From positions 62,001-126,000 of the forward strand of contig JACWEO010000002.1 of NCBI GenBank assembly GCA_014653355.1: DNA of 64,000 nucleotides, read 5' to 3'. Origin of the DNA: Pelagibacterales bacterium SAG-MED47 (lineage in GTDB: Bacteria; Pseudomonadota; Alphaproteobacteria; Pelagibacterales; Pelagibacteraceae). The translations under genes and the position numbers were made by a program. The notes under the pieces were generated by a model. The model worked only from the letters and a program-made list of their open reading frames with translations, was not told where the DNA came from and did not search any database. Position 1 is the stretch's first letter. Each line of letters opens with the position of its first letter. Shown in pieces: positions 35,983 through 44,506 of the stretch.

Positions 35983-36719
35983 GTCTTATCAACATCAAAC
36001 TTTTTAAGACCTGAAGAAAAATTATTTTCAACTACATCCTCTTTTTTTTCAAAAGTTCTTAGTTTTTCTAATTCTTTCTCTCTTAGTTTTTGTTCTCTTA
36101 AATTTTCTTGATGTTCTTTGGCTTTTTGTTCTCTATCAAATTTTTCTTCCCATTCCTTAATTTTTATATTCTCTAATTGTCTTTGTTTTTCCTCTTCCTC
36201 TTTAATTATTTTTAATGCTCTATCTCTTCTTCTTTTTTCTTTGAGTTCTAGATTTTTTTGTTCTTCTTCTCTTGCTTTTAAATCAATATCTTTTCTGTTC
36301 TGTTCTTCTTCTCTTAATTTAATACCTTTTTCTTTATTTCTTAAATCATTGGCAACTAAAAGTAAATTTTCATCTTTTTTTACTAATCTTTCATTTTCGA
36401 TTTTTTGATTTTCTTCTTTTAACTTAAGTGATTTTTCATTATTTCTTAATTCCTCTTCTTTTAATCTTAATTTATTATCTTCTTTTTTTAATTTTTCTTC
36501 CCATACTTTTAGTTCCTTTTTTTCTTTAGCAAGTTCATTGTTTTCTTGAAGCTTTTTTAATTTGATCTCTTTTATTTTTCTTAACTCTTGATTTTTTTTA
36601 AAGTTTACATAAGCATTACTTAATGACTTAGTAGTAATAGTTGCAATTTTAGCTAAACCATTATCTCGTTTAGTACTATTTTTTTTAATTTTAATTTTAA
36701 ATTTTTTTTTCTTAGTCAT
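35970..36719 (-). CDS. Highly charged coiled-coil protein
   Basis: About 249 residues, very rich in Lys, Glu, Arg and Gln. A basic head (MTKKKKFKIKIKKNSTKRDNG) is followed by a long alpha-helical region with regular acidic/basic heptads and repeated short units of the type LRxKEEExxxKExxLKxREEE, such as LRNKEKGIKLREEEQNRKD and LKAREEEQKNLELKEK. No signal peptide with the ATG at 36719, which I prefer over a longer start at 36767. No enzymatic motif. It may be a structural or nucleoid/RNA-associated protein; function unknown. Confidence 0.65.
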   Translation of the reverse strand: MTKKKKFKIKIKKNSTKRDNGLAKIATITTKSLSNAYVNFKKNQELRKIKEIKLKKLQENNELAKEKKELKVWEEKLKKEDNKLRLKEEELRNNEKSLKLKEENQKIENERLVKKDENLLLVANDLRNKEKGIKLREEEQNRKDIDLKAREEEQKNLELKEKRRRDRALKIIKEEEEKQRQLENIKIKEWEEKFDREQKAKEHQENLREQKLREKELEKLRTFEKKEDVVENNFSSGLKKFDVDKTKKN

Positions 36720-36890
36720 TTTTACAAATACTATTTGAGCAAAAAATTGCTGATGATTCAATACCAAGTATGTAAAAAATTTGTTTGAGTGGTTAATTTG
36801 AGTTTCAACCTATAAGTGTTTATCTTTATAAACTTCATAATTATTAATATTTTTTTTGCATTAAACCATTCGAAATATTATTAAGTTTTA

Positions 36891-37526
36891 GTGAAAAGAT
36901 TTAAAAAATTAATAATTGCCTGTGATGGGGAGTCAGCTAGCGGCAAAAGCACTGCAGCAAAACTTATTTCAAAAAAATATGATTTATTATTAATTAATTC
37001 TGGATTGATTTATAGATTTTGTAGTAAGCTAATAATTAGACATAAACCAAAAAATTTTATTTCTTTCTTAAATAATAAATTAAGTAATATTTCTTATAAA
37101 AAGATTGCTAAACTCAATTTACATTCAGAAGAAATAAGTAATCATGTATCTATTTTAGCAAAAAATATAAAGATACGAAAAATTGTAAATAAGTTTCAAA
37201 AAAAAATTATTAAAGGTAACAATAGGATCTGTGTTGAGGGAAGAGACATTGCAAGTAAAATTTTAGCAAAAAATCCAAAATATGATTTAGCATTTTATTT
37301 TAAATGCAATCTTAAAACTGCAAGTTATAGGAGATGGCTTGATATTAAAAAAAAAATTTCTTTAAGTAATGTTAAAAAATCTCTTCGAAAAAGAACACTT
37401 ATGGATAAGAAACGAAAAAATAGTCCTTTAATCCAAGTCAAAGATTCAGTTTTGATAAGAACTGATAGATTGTCAAAAAAACAAGTCTTAATAAAAATGT
37501 CTAATTATATAGAGAGGATAAATTGA
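36891..37526 (+). CDS. cmk: Cytidylate kinase-like protein
   Basis: Phosphorylates CMP/dCMP with ATP. The P-loop IACDGESASGKSTAAKLISKKY is at residues 9-30, the region INSGLIYRFCSKLI takes the place of the usual D-T-G-x-x-Y-R, VEGRDIASKIL matches the G-R-D-I segment, and RTLMDKKRKNSPLIQVKDSVLIRTDRL is the family's C-terminal signature. The protein (211 residues) is somewhat divergent and very Lys-rich. Start is GTG at 36891. It is not next to rpsA or aroA as in many genomes. A 171-bp gap upstream shows only a weak GTTTAT/ATAAAC hairpin. Confidence 0.85.
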   Translation: MKRFKKLIIACDGESASGKSTAAKLISKKYDLLLINSGLIYRFCSKLIIRHKPKNFISFLNNKLSNISYKKIAKLNLHSEEISNHVSILAKNIKIRKIVNKFQKKIIKGNNRICVEGRDIASKILAKNPKYDLAFYFKCNLKTASYRRWLDIKKKISLSNVKKSLRKRTLMDKKRKNSPLIQVKDSVLIRTDRLSKKQVLIKMSNYIERIN

Positions 37527-37530
37527 TTAT

Positions 37531-38808
37531 TTACTCATCTTTAACAGGTTCTTCAATTGGTTCTGTTATTGGATTCAGTTCAATTCCTGCTGGTGTTATA
37601 GTAGAAGGCATGGCAACAAATTGAGAGTCTGGATTTTCTACTGTCTTTCTAATTTTCATTCTATAAATTCCAAAAATACCAATTACTCCGTGAAAGAAAA
37701 ATAAAAAAATAAAAAAACCATTTGAACCTACTATGTCCATAAATACCGAACACAAAAATGGTCCACTCATAGCACCTAATCCAAATACAAATTGTAAACC
37801 AGCACCTGCTGCTACAAATTTTTCTTTAGGAATATAATCATTAGTATGAGCTAAAATTTGTGAAAACATTGGTAAACTACAAAAAGAAAAAAGTATCAAA
37901 AAAATATAAAACCAAGTTTTACTTGTTGCTAGTCCGTCAGGTAAATACATTTGTCCAGAAACTAAAATCGCAAGAAGGGCAAATAATGATGCCCCAAATG
38001 TTGAAATAACAATTACTTTTCTTCTATCATACATATCTGATATTTTTCCAATAGGAAATTGTGAAACTGCACCAGAAATTGCTAAAAGGAATGTAACAAT
38101 GGATATTTCAAATATAGTAAAGTTCATTGAAGTTGCGTAAACAGCTAATAAAGTAAATAAAGCAGCCTGAATTGTTCCATAAAAAAAAGAACTAACCATA
38201 CCAAAAGGAGATGCCTCATATAGATCATTTAGTGTCATAGCTTTAATTCTTTTAAAAGTTGGTGGTTTTTTTTTAGTGAGAAGTATTGGTATTAAAGCTG
38301 CAGATGTAATTACAGAAACTAAAATAAATGGCTGAAAATTTTCTGGGCTACTGAAATTAAGAAGAAACATTCCAGTACCCATAGAACCATATAAAATTAC
38401 CATGTATATTGATAAAACACTTCCTCTATTCTTATTATTCGATCTATCATTTAACCAACTTTCAGCAACAGTATATATACAAACCATACTTATCCCAGTT
38501 AACACTCGTAACAAAAACCAAATAAATGGATTTATCAAAACAGAATGAACTAAAATAACCAAAGAAGCTAAGGACGCAAAAGCAGCAAAAACTCTGATAT
38601 GACCAACTCTAGAAATTATATTTGGAATTGTTGCTGCACCGATAAAGTAACCAACAAAATATCCTGACATCATAAATCCTGTAGCAGTCAAACTAAATTC
38701 TTCTTGAACAGCTCGAACTCCTAAAAGGGAACCTTGAAAACCATAAGCCATCATAAGGAAGCCCATTCCCAAAAATAATGCCCAAGAATTTTTTAAAACT
38801 TTATTCAT
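37531..38808 (-). CDS. MFS transporter, YcaD-like
   Basis: A 425-residue major facilitator with about 12 TM helices. Typical MFS signals: GYFVGYFIGAATIPNIISRVGHIRVFAAF (motif A-like), LTGISMVCIYTVAESWLNDRSNNKNRGSVLSIYM and the second-half PIGKISDMYDRRKVIVIS. The sequence resembles the YcaD group of uncharacterised MFS proteins. C-terminal tail is acidic and Pro-rich (ELNPITEPIEEPVKDE). Substrate unknown. Confidence 0.88.
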   Translation of the reverse strand: MNKVLKNSWALFLGMGFLMMAYGFQGSLLGVRAVQEEFSLTATGFMMSGYFVGYFIGAATIPNIISRVGHIRVFAAFASLASLVILVHSVLINPFIWFLLRVLTGISMVCIYTVAESWLNDRSNNKNRGSVLSIYMVILYGSMGTGMFLLNFSSPENFQPFILVSVITSAALIPILLTKKKPPTFKRIKAMTLNDLYEASPFGMVSSFFYGTIQAALFTLLAVYATSMNFTIFEISIVTFLLAISGAVSQFPIGKISDMYDRRKVIVISTFGASLFALLAILVSGQMYLPDGLATSKTWFYIFLILFSFCSLPMFSQILAHTNDYIPKEKFVAAGAGLQFVFGLGAMSGPFLCSVFMDIVGSNGFFIFLFFFHGVIGIFGIYRMKIRKTVENPDSQFVAMPSTITPAGIELNPITEPIEEPVKDE

Positions 38809-38866
38809 AAAATCTGATGTAACTATTCGCGATGTATTATTAAATCAAGACTTAATTGTGACTAGC

Positions 38867-39745
38867 TTAATTTTTTCTTAGTTTTAAAAATGAGTGAATT
38901 GCAATGGTAGTTACAATTATTACACCTCCTTGAAGAGTTTCAATGCTTGGCTGTTCCTTGATTATTAGCCAAACCCAAATTGGACCTATAATTGTCTCCA
39001 ATAAAAAGAAAAGATTGACTTCTGCTGCTTGAATGAATCTCGGCGCTATAGTGACTAAAACAAATGGTATTGCAACACAAAGAATACACATCAGAGGGAT
39101 AATTATCTGGTCGTTCTTATTAAGAACAAAACTTTCAACAAAGAATAAAGCAAAAATAGCTACAAAAAGCTTGCCTACAACAGCAGCTGGAACTAAATTT
39201 TTAGATTTTGCTAGACGTATAGTAACTGCTCCTACGGCGAGACCTATCGCAGTAACAAAACCTAAAATGTCACCATAAAAATTTCCTAATTTTAAGGAGT
39301 CGAAGAAAATATAAATTATTGCAAGAAAAGTAATAATTATTGACAACCATGTTTTCTTATCTGGTGTTTCTTTCAGAAAAATAGCAGAAAGAATAGCAGA
39401 TAACATTGGAGCAGTAGCAATCATTACAAGAGTATTTGCTACATTTGTATTTTGGATAGATACGACAAAGGTAATATTAGTAATACTAAAAGTTAGTACA
39501 TAAATAAAACCATAAATCCCACTTGTAAAAAGAATTTTAAAAAAATTTAATTTATAGATTAGCAACATCCCTAGGAACACAGTAAAAAAGGGGATAGCTC
39601 CTCTATAAAAAACAAGTCCCCAGGTTTCTAAATTAGAAAGTCTTATGAATAACGAATCTGGAGTAATAAACATCACTGCAATAAAAGCAAGCAAAGAACC
39701 TTTTTGTTGATCTGTAAAATTTCTCAAGCTTTTAATTCTTTCCAA
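38867..39745 (-). CDS. EamA/DMT-family transporter
   Basis: A 292-residue permease with ten predicted TM helices. First EamA half: GSLLAFIAVMFITPDSLFIRL with NTNVANTLVMIATAPMLSAILSAIFLKETP; second half: RFIQAAEVNLFFLLETIIGPIWVWLIIKEQPS. Both start codons available are TTG: 39745, or 39727, which would overlap the gshB stop as TTGA. It follows gshB directly, so a role in thiol or glutathione transport can be imagined but is not shown. Confidence 0.86.
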   Translation of the reverse strand: MERIKSLRNFTDQQKGSLLAFIAVMFITPDSLFIRLSNLETWGLVFYRGAIPFFTVFLGMLLIYKLNFFKILFTSGIYGFIYVLTFSITNITFVVSIQNTNVANTLVMIATAPMLSAILSAIFLKETPDKKTWLSIIITFLAIIYIFFDSLKLGNFYGDILGFVTAIGLAVGAVTIRLAKSKNLVPAAVVGKLFVAIFALFFVESFVLNKNDQIIIPLMCILCVAIPFVLVTIAPRFIQAAEVNLFFLLETIIGPIWVWLIIKEQPSIETLQGGVIIVTTIAIHSFLKLRKN

Positions 39746-40650
39746 AAAGTTTTAGCTAGGTTTACTTTTGATAGTTCAAAAAAAGTTTTTAACCCAGTAG
39801 GGGAGGTGACGTTAATATCTCCATTTAGTTTTTGATCAATAAAATCAATTCCAGCAAAAAAAATATTTTCTTTTTTTAAATTTTTAGCAATTAATTTCGA
39901 TATTTTATTTTCAATCTTCGTTAATTGAGTTCTTACTGGTTTTGCACCTTTGCTCATATTACTTAAAAAGGAACCTTTTTTTGGAATTCTTGATATTGCA
40001 CCAACAATTTCACCATTAATCAAAAAAACACGTTTATCACCTTTATTTATTTTAGGTAGGTATTTTTGACAAACTATATGATCATGTTTTTTAATAAATC
40101 TTTTTATAAATTTTAAATTTAATTTTTCCAACAAATAGATATCATTTCCGCCATGACCATGAATAGGTTTTATGATTATACTTTTGTTTTTGTTAAAGAA
40201 TTTCTTTATCTCTTTAATATTTTTTGTGAAAATAGTATCAGGCATAAATTTTAAATATTTTGATGAGTATAGTTTTTCTGAAATATTTCTAATTGATGTT
40301 GGGTCGTTAATAATTCTCACTTTATTTTTTATCTTATCCAAAATATAAGTTGTAGATATATATTCGAGATTAAAGGGGGGGTCTTGTCTTATTAATATAA
40401 ATCTACATTTTGAAAGATCTAATATTTGTTTTTTTAACTTCTTGTAAAATTTTTTTTTTGAATAATTGAATTTTATAAAAAAACCTTCAGCTACAACTTT
40501 ATAATTAATTATTGATATATCTTTTGGTTCATAATAAAAAATTTTATAATTTTTATTTTGTATCTCATGAGCTAAAAAAATACTTGTATCAGTCTTAGGA
40601 TTAAGTTTTGAGGGATGGTTCCCTTGAATAGCAACAATTTTACTTATCAT
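39724..40650 (-). CDS. gshB: Glutathione synthase
   Basis: ATP-grasp ligase that adds glycine to gamma-glutamylcysteine. Family landmarks: FILIRQDPPFNLEYISTTYILD, IINDPTSIRNISEKLY, IIKPIHGHGGNDIYLLEK, KINKGDKRVFLINGEIVGAISRIP, and FAGIDFIDQKLNGDINVTSPTG. The 308-residue length is normal. The start overlaps gshA by 11 bp, so the two enzymes are produced together; the protein is Lys- and Ile-rich, in line with the AT bias. Confidence 0.95.
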   Translation of the reverse strand: MISKIVAIQGNHPSKLNPKTDTSIFLAHEIQNKNYKIFYYEPKDISIINYKVVAEGFFIKFNYSKKKFYKKLKKQILDLSKCRFILIRQDPPFNLEYISTTYILDKIKNKVRIINDPTSIRNISEKLYSSKYLKFMPDTIFTKNIKEIKKFFNKNKSIIIKPIHGHGGNDIYLLEKLNLKFIKRFIKKHDHIVCQKYLPKINKGDKRVFLINGEIVGAISRIPKKGSFLSNMSKGAKPVRTQLTKIENKISKLIAKNLKKENIFFAGIDFIDQKLNGDINVTSPTGLKTFFELSKVNLAKTFWKELKA

Positions 40651-41935
40651 ATAATATTGTTAAATCTTCATTTTTTGAAAATTTACTGATCATATGATCT
40701 GCATTTGTAGCTTTGTTATCAATAATTTTTTGTAAATGATTAAGAAATATAGTTTCATTTTTTCTGCTTTTATTGAGATTATCCCTAATTTCTAAACCTT
40801 TTCTAGAAAGATTAATAAGATATGAAGCCCAATAAAGAAGATCTTTACCCATAAGCTGTGTATTAAATCCTTTTTTTGGTGCCTCTAGATAAGCATTAAT
40901 AATTTTGTCTTTATCCCATTTAGAGATTAATTCGTAAACCTCACATAGATTTCCATACAATAACCCGGTATTAAATGCAGGACCTGCACATAGGCAGTCC
41001 CAACCACAGGTGTCCATCGATCTAATTTCTATGTACTTTTTCAATCTATTTTCTGTAAAAATTGTACTAAGATGTGTAGATAGGTCATCTTCATTTGGTA
41101 CTCGATTCCTAATTTCACTGATTTTTCCATCCATAAAATCTTTGAAAGTATAGTTTTTTCCAGAAATATAGTTGTTACCCTCTTTAATAAATAAAATAGG
41201 AAAATTGATTATAAATTCAGCATATTTTTCGAAATTTAAATCTTCTAAAAATATTTTTGGAAGTCCTGCTCTAGAAGTATTTTGCCATACTTTTGATCTA
41301 TAAGACAAATACTTACTATTTTTTTTTTCAATAATAGATGAGTTTGCAAACAAAGCGATTGTAATAGGAACGATTGAATTTATTATCTTAAATTTCTTTC
41401 TGAAATCTTCCTCTGAACTATAATCAAGATTAATTTGGGTTCCACAAGTTCGATACATCATATCCAAACTCAATTCTCCTCCTAATGGCATGTCTTTAGT
41501 CATTATTTCATATCTCTTTTTTGGATTATTTGGTATCTCATTAAGTTTAGAAATAGGGTCAAACCCCACACTCACAATATTAATATCTAACTTTTTTGTA
41601 ACTTGTCTTAATTCAAATAAATAATCCTGAGCTTCTGCACAAGCTTCATGAATATTATTTAATTTATCTCCAGATAATTCTATCTGATTTCCAGGTTCAA
41701 GAGTTATGTTTTTTCCTTCTTTATTTAGTCCAATTATATTTTCTTTCTCCAATACCGGATTCCAGCCAAATTCTAATAATGCCTTGAACATTTCTTTTAC
41801 TTTTGCATAATTAATTCTCTTATTATTATTATTATCAAACAAAAATTTTTCATGTTCTATCCCAATTTTAAAATCTTTTGTCTCTTTGATTCCAGAGTAA
41901 AAATGTGCGATTATTTTTTCTTTTGAATTGATCAT
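40640..41935 (-). CDS. gshA: Glutamate-cysteine ligase, plant/alphaproteobacterial type
   Basis: Makes gamma-glutamylcysteine, the first step of glutathione synthesis. It belongs to the GCS2 class found in alphaproteobacteria and plants: FKIGIEHEKFLF, LEFGWNPVLEKENIIGLNKEGKNITLEPGNQIELSGD, MYRTCGTQINLDYSSEEDFRKKF, YLSYRSKVWQNTSRAGLP, LKKYIEIRSMDTCGWDCLCAGPAFNTGLLYG. 431 residues. Upstream of gshB with an 11-bp overlap. Confidence 0.95.
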   Translation of the reverse strand: MINSKEKIIAHFYSGIKETKDFKIGIEHEKFLFDNNNNKRINYAKVKEMFKALLEFGWNPVLEKENIIGLNKEGKNITLEPGNQIELSGDKLNNIHEACAEAQDYLFELRQVTKKLDINIVSVGFDPISKLNEIPNNPKKRYEIMTKDMPLGGELSLDMMYRTCGTQINLDYSSEEDFRKKFKIINSIVPITIALFANSSIIEKKNSKYLSYRSKVWQNTSRAGLPKIFLEDLNFEKYAEFIINFPILFIKEGNNYISGKNYTFKDFMDGKISEIRNRVPNEDDLSTHLSTIFTENRLKKYIEIRSMDTCGWDCLCAGPAFNTGLLYGNLCEVYELISKWDKDKIINAYLEAPKKGFNTQLMGKDLLYWASYLINLSRKGLEIRDNLNKSRKNETIFLNHLQKIIDNKATNADHMISKFSKNEDLTILYDK

Positions 41936-41965
41936 TAGTTATTAGATAATTTTTAATTGATAAAT

Positions 41966-42523
41966 TTAAAGCAAAGAATATGGCTTTCTAGAAAAAATTT
42001 TTTTGACTATTGGTTTAAAAAACTTTAGTGAGAATGATTTATAATTTGGATCAAATGAATTCTGATCGTACTTTTCACAGAAGTTTATAGTCTCTTGGTA
42101 ATATTTGTGACCTTTGTATTCATCTCTTTTATTTTTATTTCCACCTAGATGATGAGCATAATAATACATTTGAAATTCTCCATGCTTTTCAATTATCCAG
42201 TGGGTTTTTTTTGAGACATACGGTTTCAAAATTGCAGCGGCATATTCTGAGTGATTCATAGGTGCTAATTCGTCACCAATATCATGAAGTAAAGCAGCAA
42301 CAACCATCTCCTCACTTTCACCATTTTTATAAGCTCTAGTAGCGCTCTGAAGTGAATGTTCTAATCTAGAAATCTGATACCCTTTAAGTGTTTCTGTAAG
42401 GTTAGACATGAACTCTATTATTCTTTCTGCAGTTTTGTTGGCAAAATCTTTTTCATATTTATCTAAAAAGAGATAATCTTCCCTCGTTCCATTTTTCATT
42501 TCAATAAAACTTACTTTTTTCAT
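41966..42523 (-). CDS. HD-domain protein, possible diiron oxygenase of the PhnZ/TmpB type
   Basis: A 185-residue metal-dependent HD protein. Candidate ligands are H56 (RLEHSLQSA), the H80-D81 pair (ALLHDIGDEL), H91 (MNHSEYAA), H114 (EKHGEFQ) and D153 (EKYDQNSF): a six-ligand two-metal pattern rather than a mononuclear HD. The LEHSLQ helix and LLHDIG element look like those of HD-type mixed-valent diiron oxygenases (PhnZ, TmpB) that cleave organophosphonates, but ordinary HD phosphohydrolases cannot be excluded. Placed between purF and gshA on the same strand, with 2-bp and 30-bp gaps. Confidence 0.72.
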   Translation of the reverse strand: MKKVSFIEMKNGTREDYLFLDKYEKDFANKTAERIIEFMSNLTETLKGYQISRLEHSLQSATRAYKNGESEEMVVAALLHDIGDELAPMNHSEYAAAILKPYVSKKTHWIIEKHGEFQMYYYAHHLGGNKNKRDEYKGHKYYQETINFCEKYDQNSFDPNYKSFSLKFFKPIVKKIFSRKPYSLL

Positions 42524-42525
42524 AA

Positions 42526-44007
42526 CTAATTATTTGAAGCTGTACTTAATAGTGATAATTGAGTTATCTTGTTATCTCCAAGTTCATCAACTGGTTTAAC
42601 AGGGTAATCACCCGTAAAATAGTGATCTGTAAGTTGTGGATAGGTTTCATTCCTTTTATCAAAACCAATTGCTCTATATAAACCATTTATTGATAAGAAT
42701 TTTAAAGATTTTGCTGCAATGTATTTGCATATTTCATTGTTTGATTTATTTGCTGCCAGCAATTCCTTTTTAGTGGGTGTATCAACTCCATAAAAATCTG
42801 GATATTTTATTTCTGGGCAAGCAATCCTTACATGAACTTCTTTTGCTCCAGCATCATACAACATTTTAACTATTTTGTGTGATGTAGTCCCTCTAACGAG
42901 TGAGTCATCTACAAGTATTATTTTTTTATTTCTTATGGTAGTTTCATTTGCATTGAGTTTTAATTTAACTCCTAAACTTCTAATTTTTTGACTAGGTTCA
43001 ATAAAAGTTCGACCAACATAATGATTTCTTATTAATCCATGCTCAAAATTAATCTTTAATTTTTGAGAAAAGCCAAGAGCTGCTGCATTTCCAGAGTCTG
43101 GGACTGGCACAACTATATCAGCATCAATATCATTTTCTTTTGCAAGTTCTTTACCTAAATTTTTCCTGTGTTCATAAGCAGTTTTGTTATCTATAATACT
43201 ATCTGGTCTTGCAAAATAAATATATTCAAAAACACATGGTCTTACTTTTTTTAGTGGAAATGGTTTAATACTTCTTAATTCATTGTTCTCTATTAAAACA
43301 ATTTCTCCATTCTCAACTTCTCTTAAGAATTTTGCTCCAATGATATCTAAAGCACAAGTTTCAGATGCTAGCACAAAACTTTTACCTAATTTACCAATAA
43401 CTAAGGGTCTTATACCATAAGGGTCTCGTACCCCTATTAAGGAAGTTTGGGTTAGCATTACTAAAGCATATCCACCTTGTATTTGAAATATTGCATCTAC
43501 AATTTTATCAATTGTTTTTGGTCTTTTAGATTTTGCTATTAGTTGAACAATTGTCTCAGTATCTGAGGTAGTATAAAAAATAGCTCCATCTTCAACTAAT
43601 TTATTCCTCAAAGAAATTGAATTTGTTAAATTTCCATTGTGAGCAACACCAATTCCTCCAGCGTTAGTGTCAGCAAAAAAAGGTTGAATATTTCTAAGAG
43701 TATTATTTCCTGTTGTACTATAACGATTATGACCAATAGCGTAATTACCTTTAAGATTATTAAGAACTTTTTCTTTGTTAAAGTTATCACCTACAAGACC
43801 AAATCTTTTTTCAGAATAATATTTTTTACCATCGAATGAGACAATTCCACAACCTTCTTGGCCACGATGTTGAAGAGCATGGAGTCCAAGTGCTGTTAAA
43901 GCAGAAGCATCTTTGGTGTTTGAAACACCAAATATACCACATTCTTCCTTTAATTTAGGATCAAAGATCCTCAATTTTTTCTTTTGAATCTTTATATGTT
44001 TTTTCAT
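42526..44007 (-). CDS. purF: Amidophosphoribosyltransferase
   Basis: First enzyme of purine synthesis: PRPP plus glutamine to phosphoribosylamine. An N-terminal propeptide of about 22 residues precedes the nucleophilic Cys in KEECGIFGVSN. Then HALQHRGQEGCGIVSFDG, AIGHNRYSTTGNN, AHNGNLTNS, YEHRKNLGKELAKE, and the PRPP site KIILVDDSLVRGTTSHKIV. 493 residues. The 5' end overlaps cvpA by about 47 bp if the ATG at 44007 is used; a TTG at about 43974 would shorten the propeptide. Confidence 0.97.
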   Translation of the reverse strand: MKKHIKIQKKKLRIFDPKLKEECGIFGVSNTKDASALTALGLHALQHRGQEGCGIVSFDGKKYYSEKRFGLVGDNFNKEKVLNNLKGNYAIGHNRYSTTGNNTLRNIQPFFADTNAGGIGVAHNGNLTNSISLRNKLVEDGAIFYTTSDTETIVQLIAKSKRPKTIDKIVDAIFQIQGGYALVMLTQTSLIGVRDPYGIRPLVIGKLGKSFVLASETCALDIIGAKFLREVENGEIVLIENNELRSIKPFPLKKVRPCVFEYIYFARPDSIIDNKTAYEHRKNLGKELAKENDIDADIVVPVPDSGNAAALGFSQKLKINFEHGLIRNHYVGRTFIEPSQKIRSLGVKLKLNANETTIRNKKIILVDDSLVRGTTSHKIVKMLYDAGAKEVHVRIACPEIKYPDFYGVDTPTKKELLAANKSNNEICKYIAAKSLKFLSINGLYRAIGFDKRNETYPQLTDHYFTGDYPVKPVDELGDNKITQLSLLSTASNN

Positions 44008-44506
44008 TAGGAAAATCTTTTACTAAGTAATTACTACCTTTTTCCAAATATGGAAAGATGTATGATTTGTTAACATTTATTGGCCATTTTTCATAATTAT
44101 ATACTATATCTGTACCAGAAAAGATGCATACAGAGATAATATATGCTCTCACAAATCCAAAGAAAAATCCAAATACAGTATCTAAACTCCCAATTCCTGT
44201 ATAACTTACCGCTTTACTAATTCCTTTATTTACCATCAGAACTAAAAATATAACTATAACAAAAATTGTTATTCCAAGGCCAATATCAAGAATATATTCA
44301 TTATCAATAACATCTTTTAAATAAGGTTTTAATTTAGGAAATATAATTAAAGTTATCACATAAGCTAATAACCATTTTGCCATTGAAAGAATACTTAAAA
44401 CAAAACCTTTTTTGTAACATTTTATTAAAGATAGGATAGTGATAAATATATAAGCTATGTCAATAATTGAAGTTGTTGCATAAAAATTTTTAAAAAATTC
44501 TTGCAT
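43961..44506 (-). CDS. cvpA: CvpA family membrane protein
   Basis: About 181 residues with four TM helices, upstream of purF as in many proteobacteria. Motifs fit the colicin V production family: IDIAYIFITILSLIKCYKKGFVLSILSMAKWLLAYVITLI, then AVSYTGIGSLDTVFGFFFGFVRAYIISVCIFSGTDIV. ATG at 44506 is preferred over the TTG at 44521. Role unclear; needed for colicin V production and envelope homeostasis in E. coli. The start overlaps the end of the MMPL exporter. Confidence 0.88.
   Translation of the reverse strand: MQEFFKNFYATTSIIDIAYIFITILSLIKCYKKGFVLSILSMAKWLLAYVITLIIFPKLKPYLKDVIDNEYILDIGLGITIFVIVIFLVLMVNKGISKAVSYTGIGSLDTVFGFFFGFVRAYIISVCIFSGTDIVYNYEKWPINVNKSYIFPYLEKGSNYLVKDFPNEKTYKDSKEKIEDL

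Noticed and set aside
36720-36890. Possible small RNA or tRNA in the 171-bp gap before cmk
   Set aside because: Only a 6-bp AT-rich hairpin (GTTTAT/ATAAAC) is seen; no tRNA arms, no conserved RNA motif and no convincing terminator.
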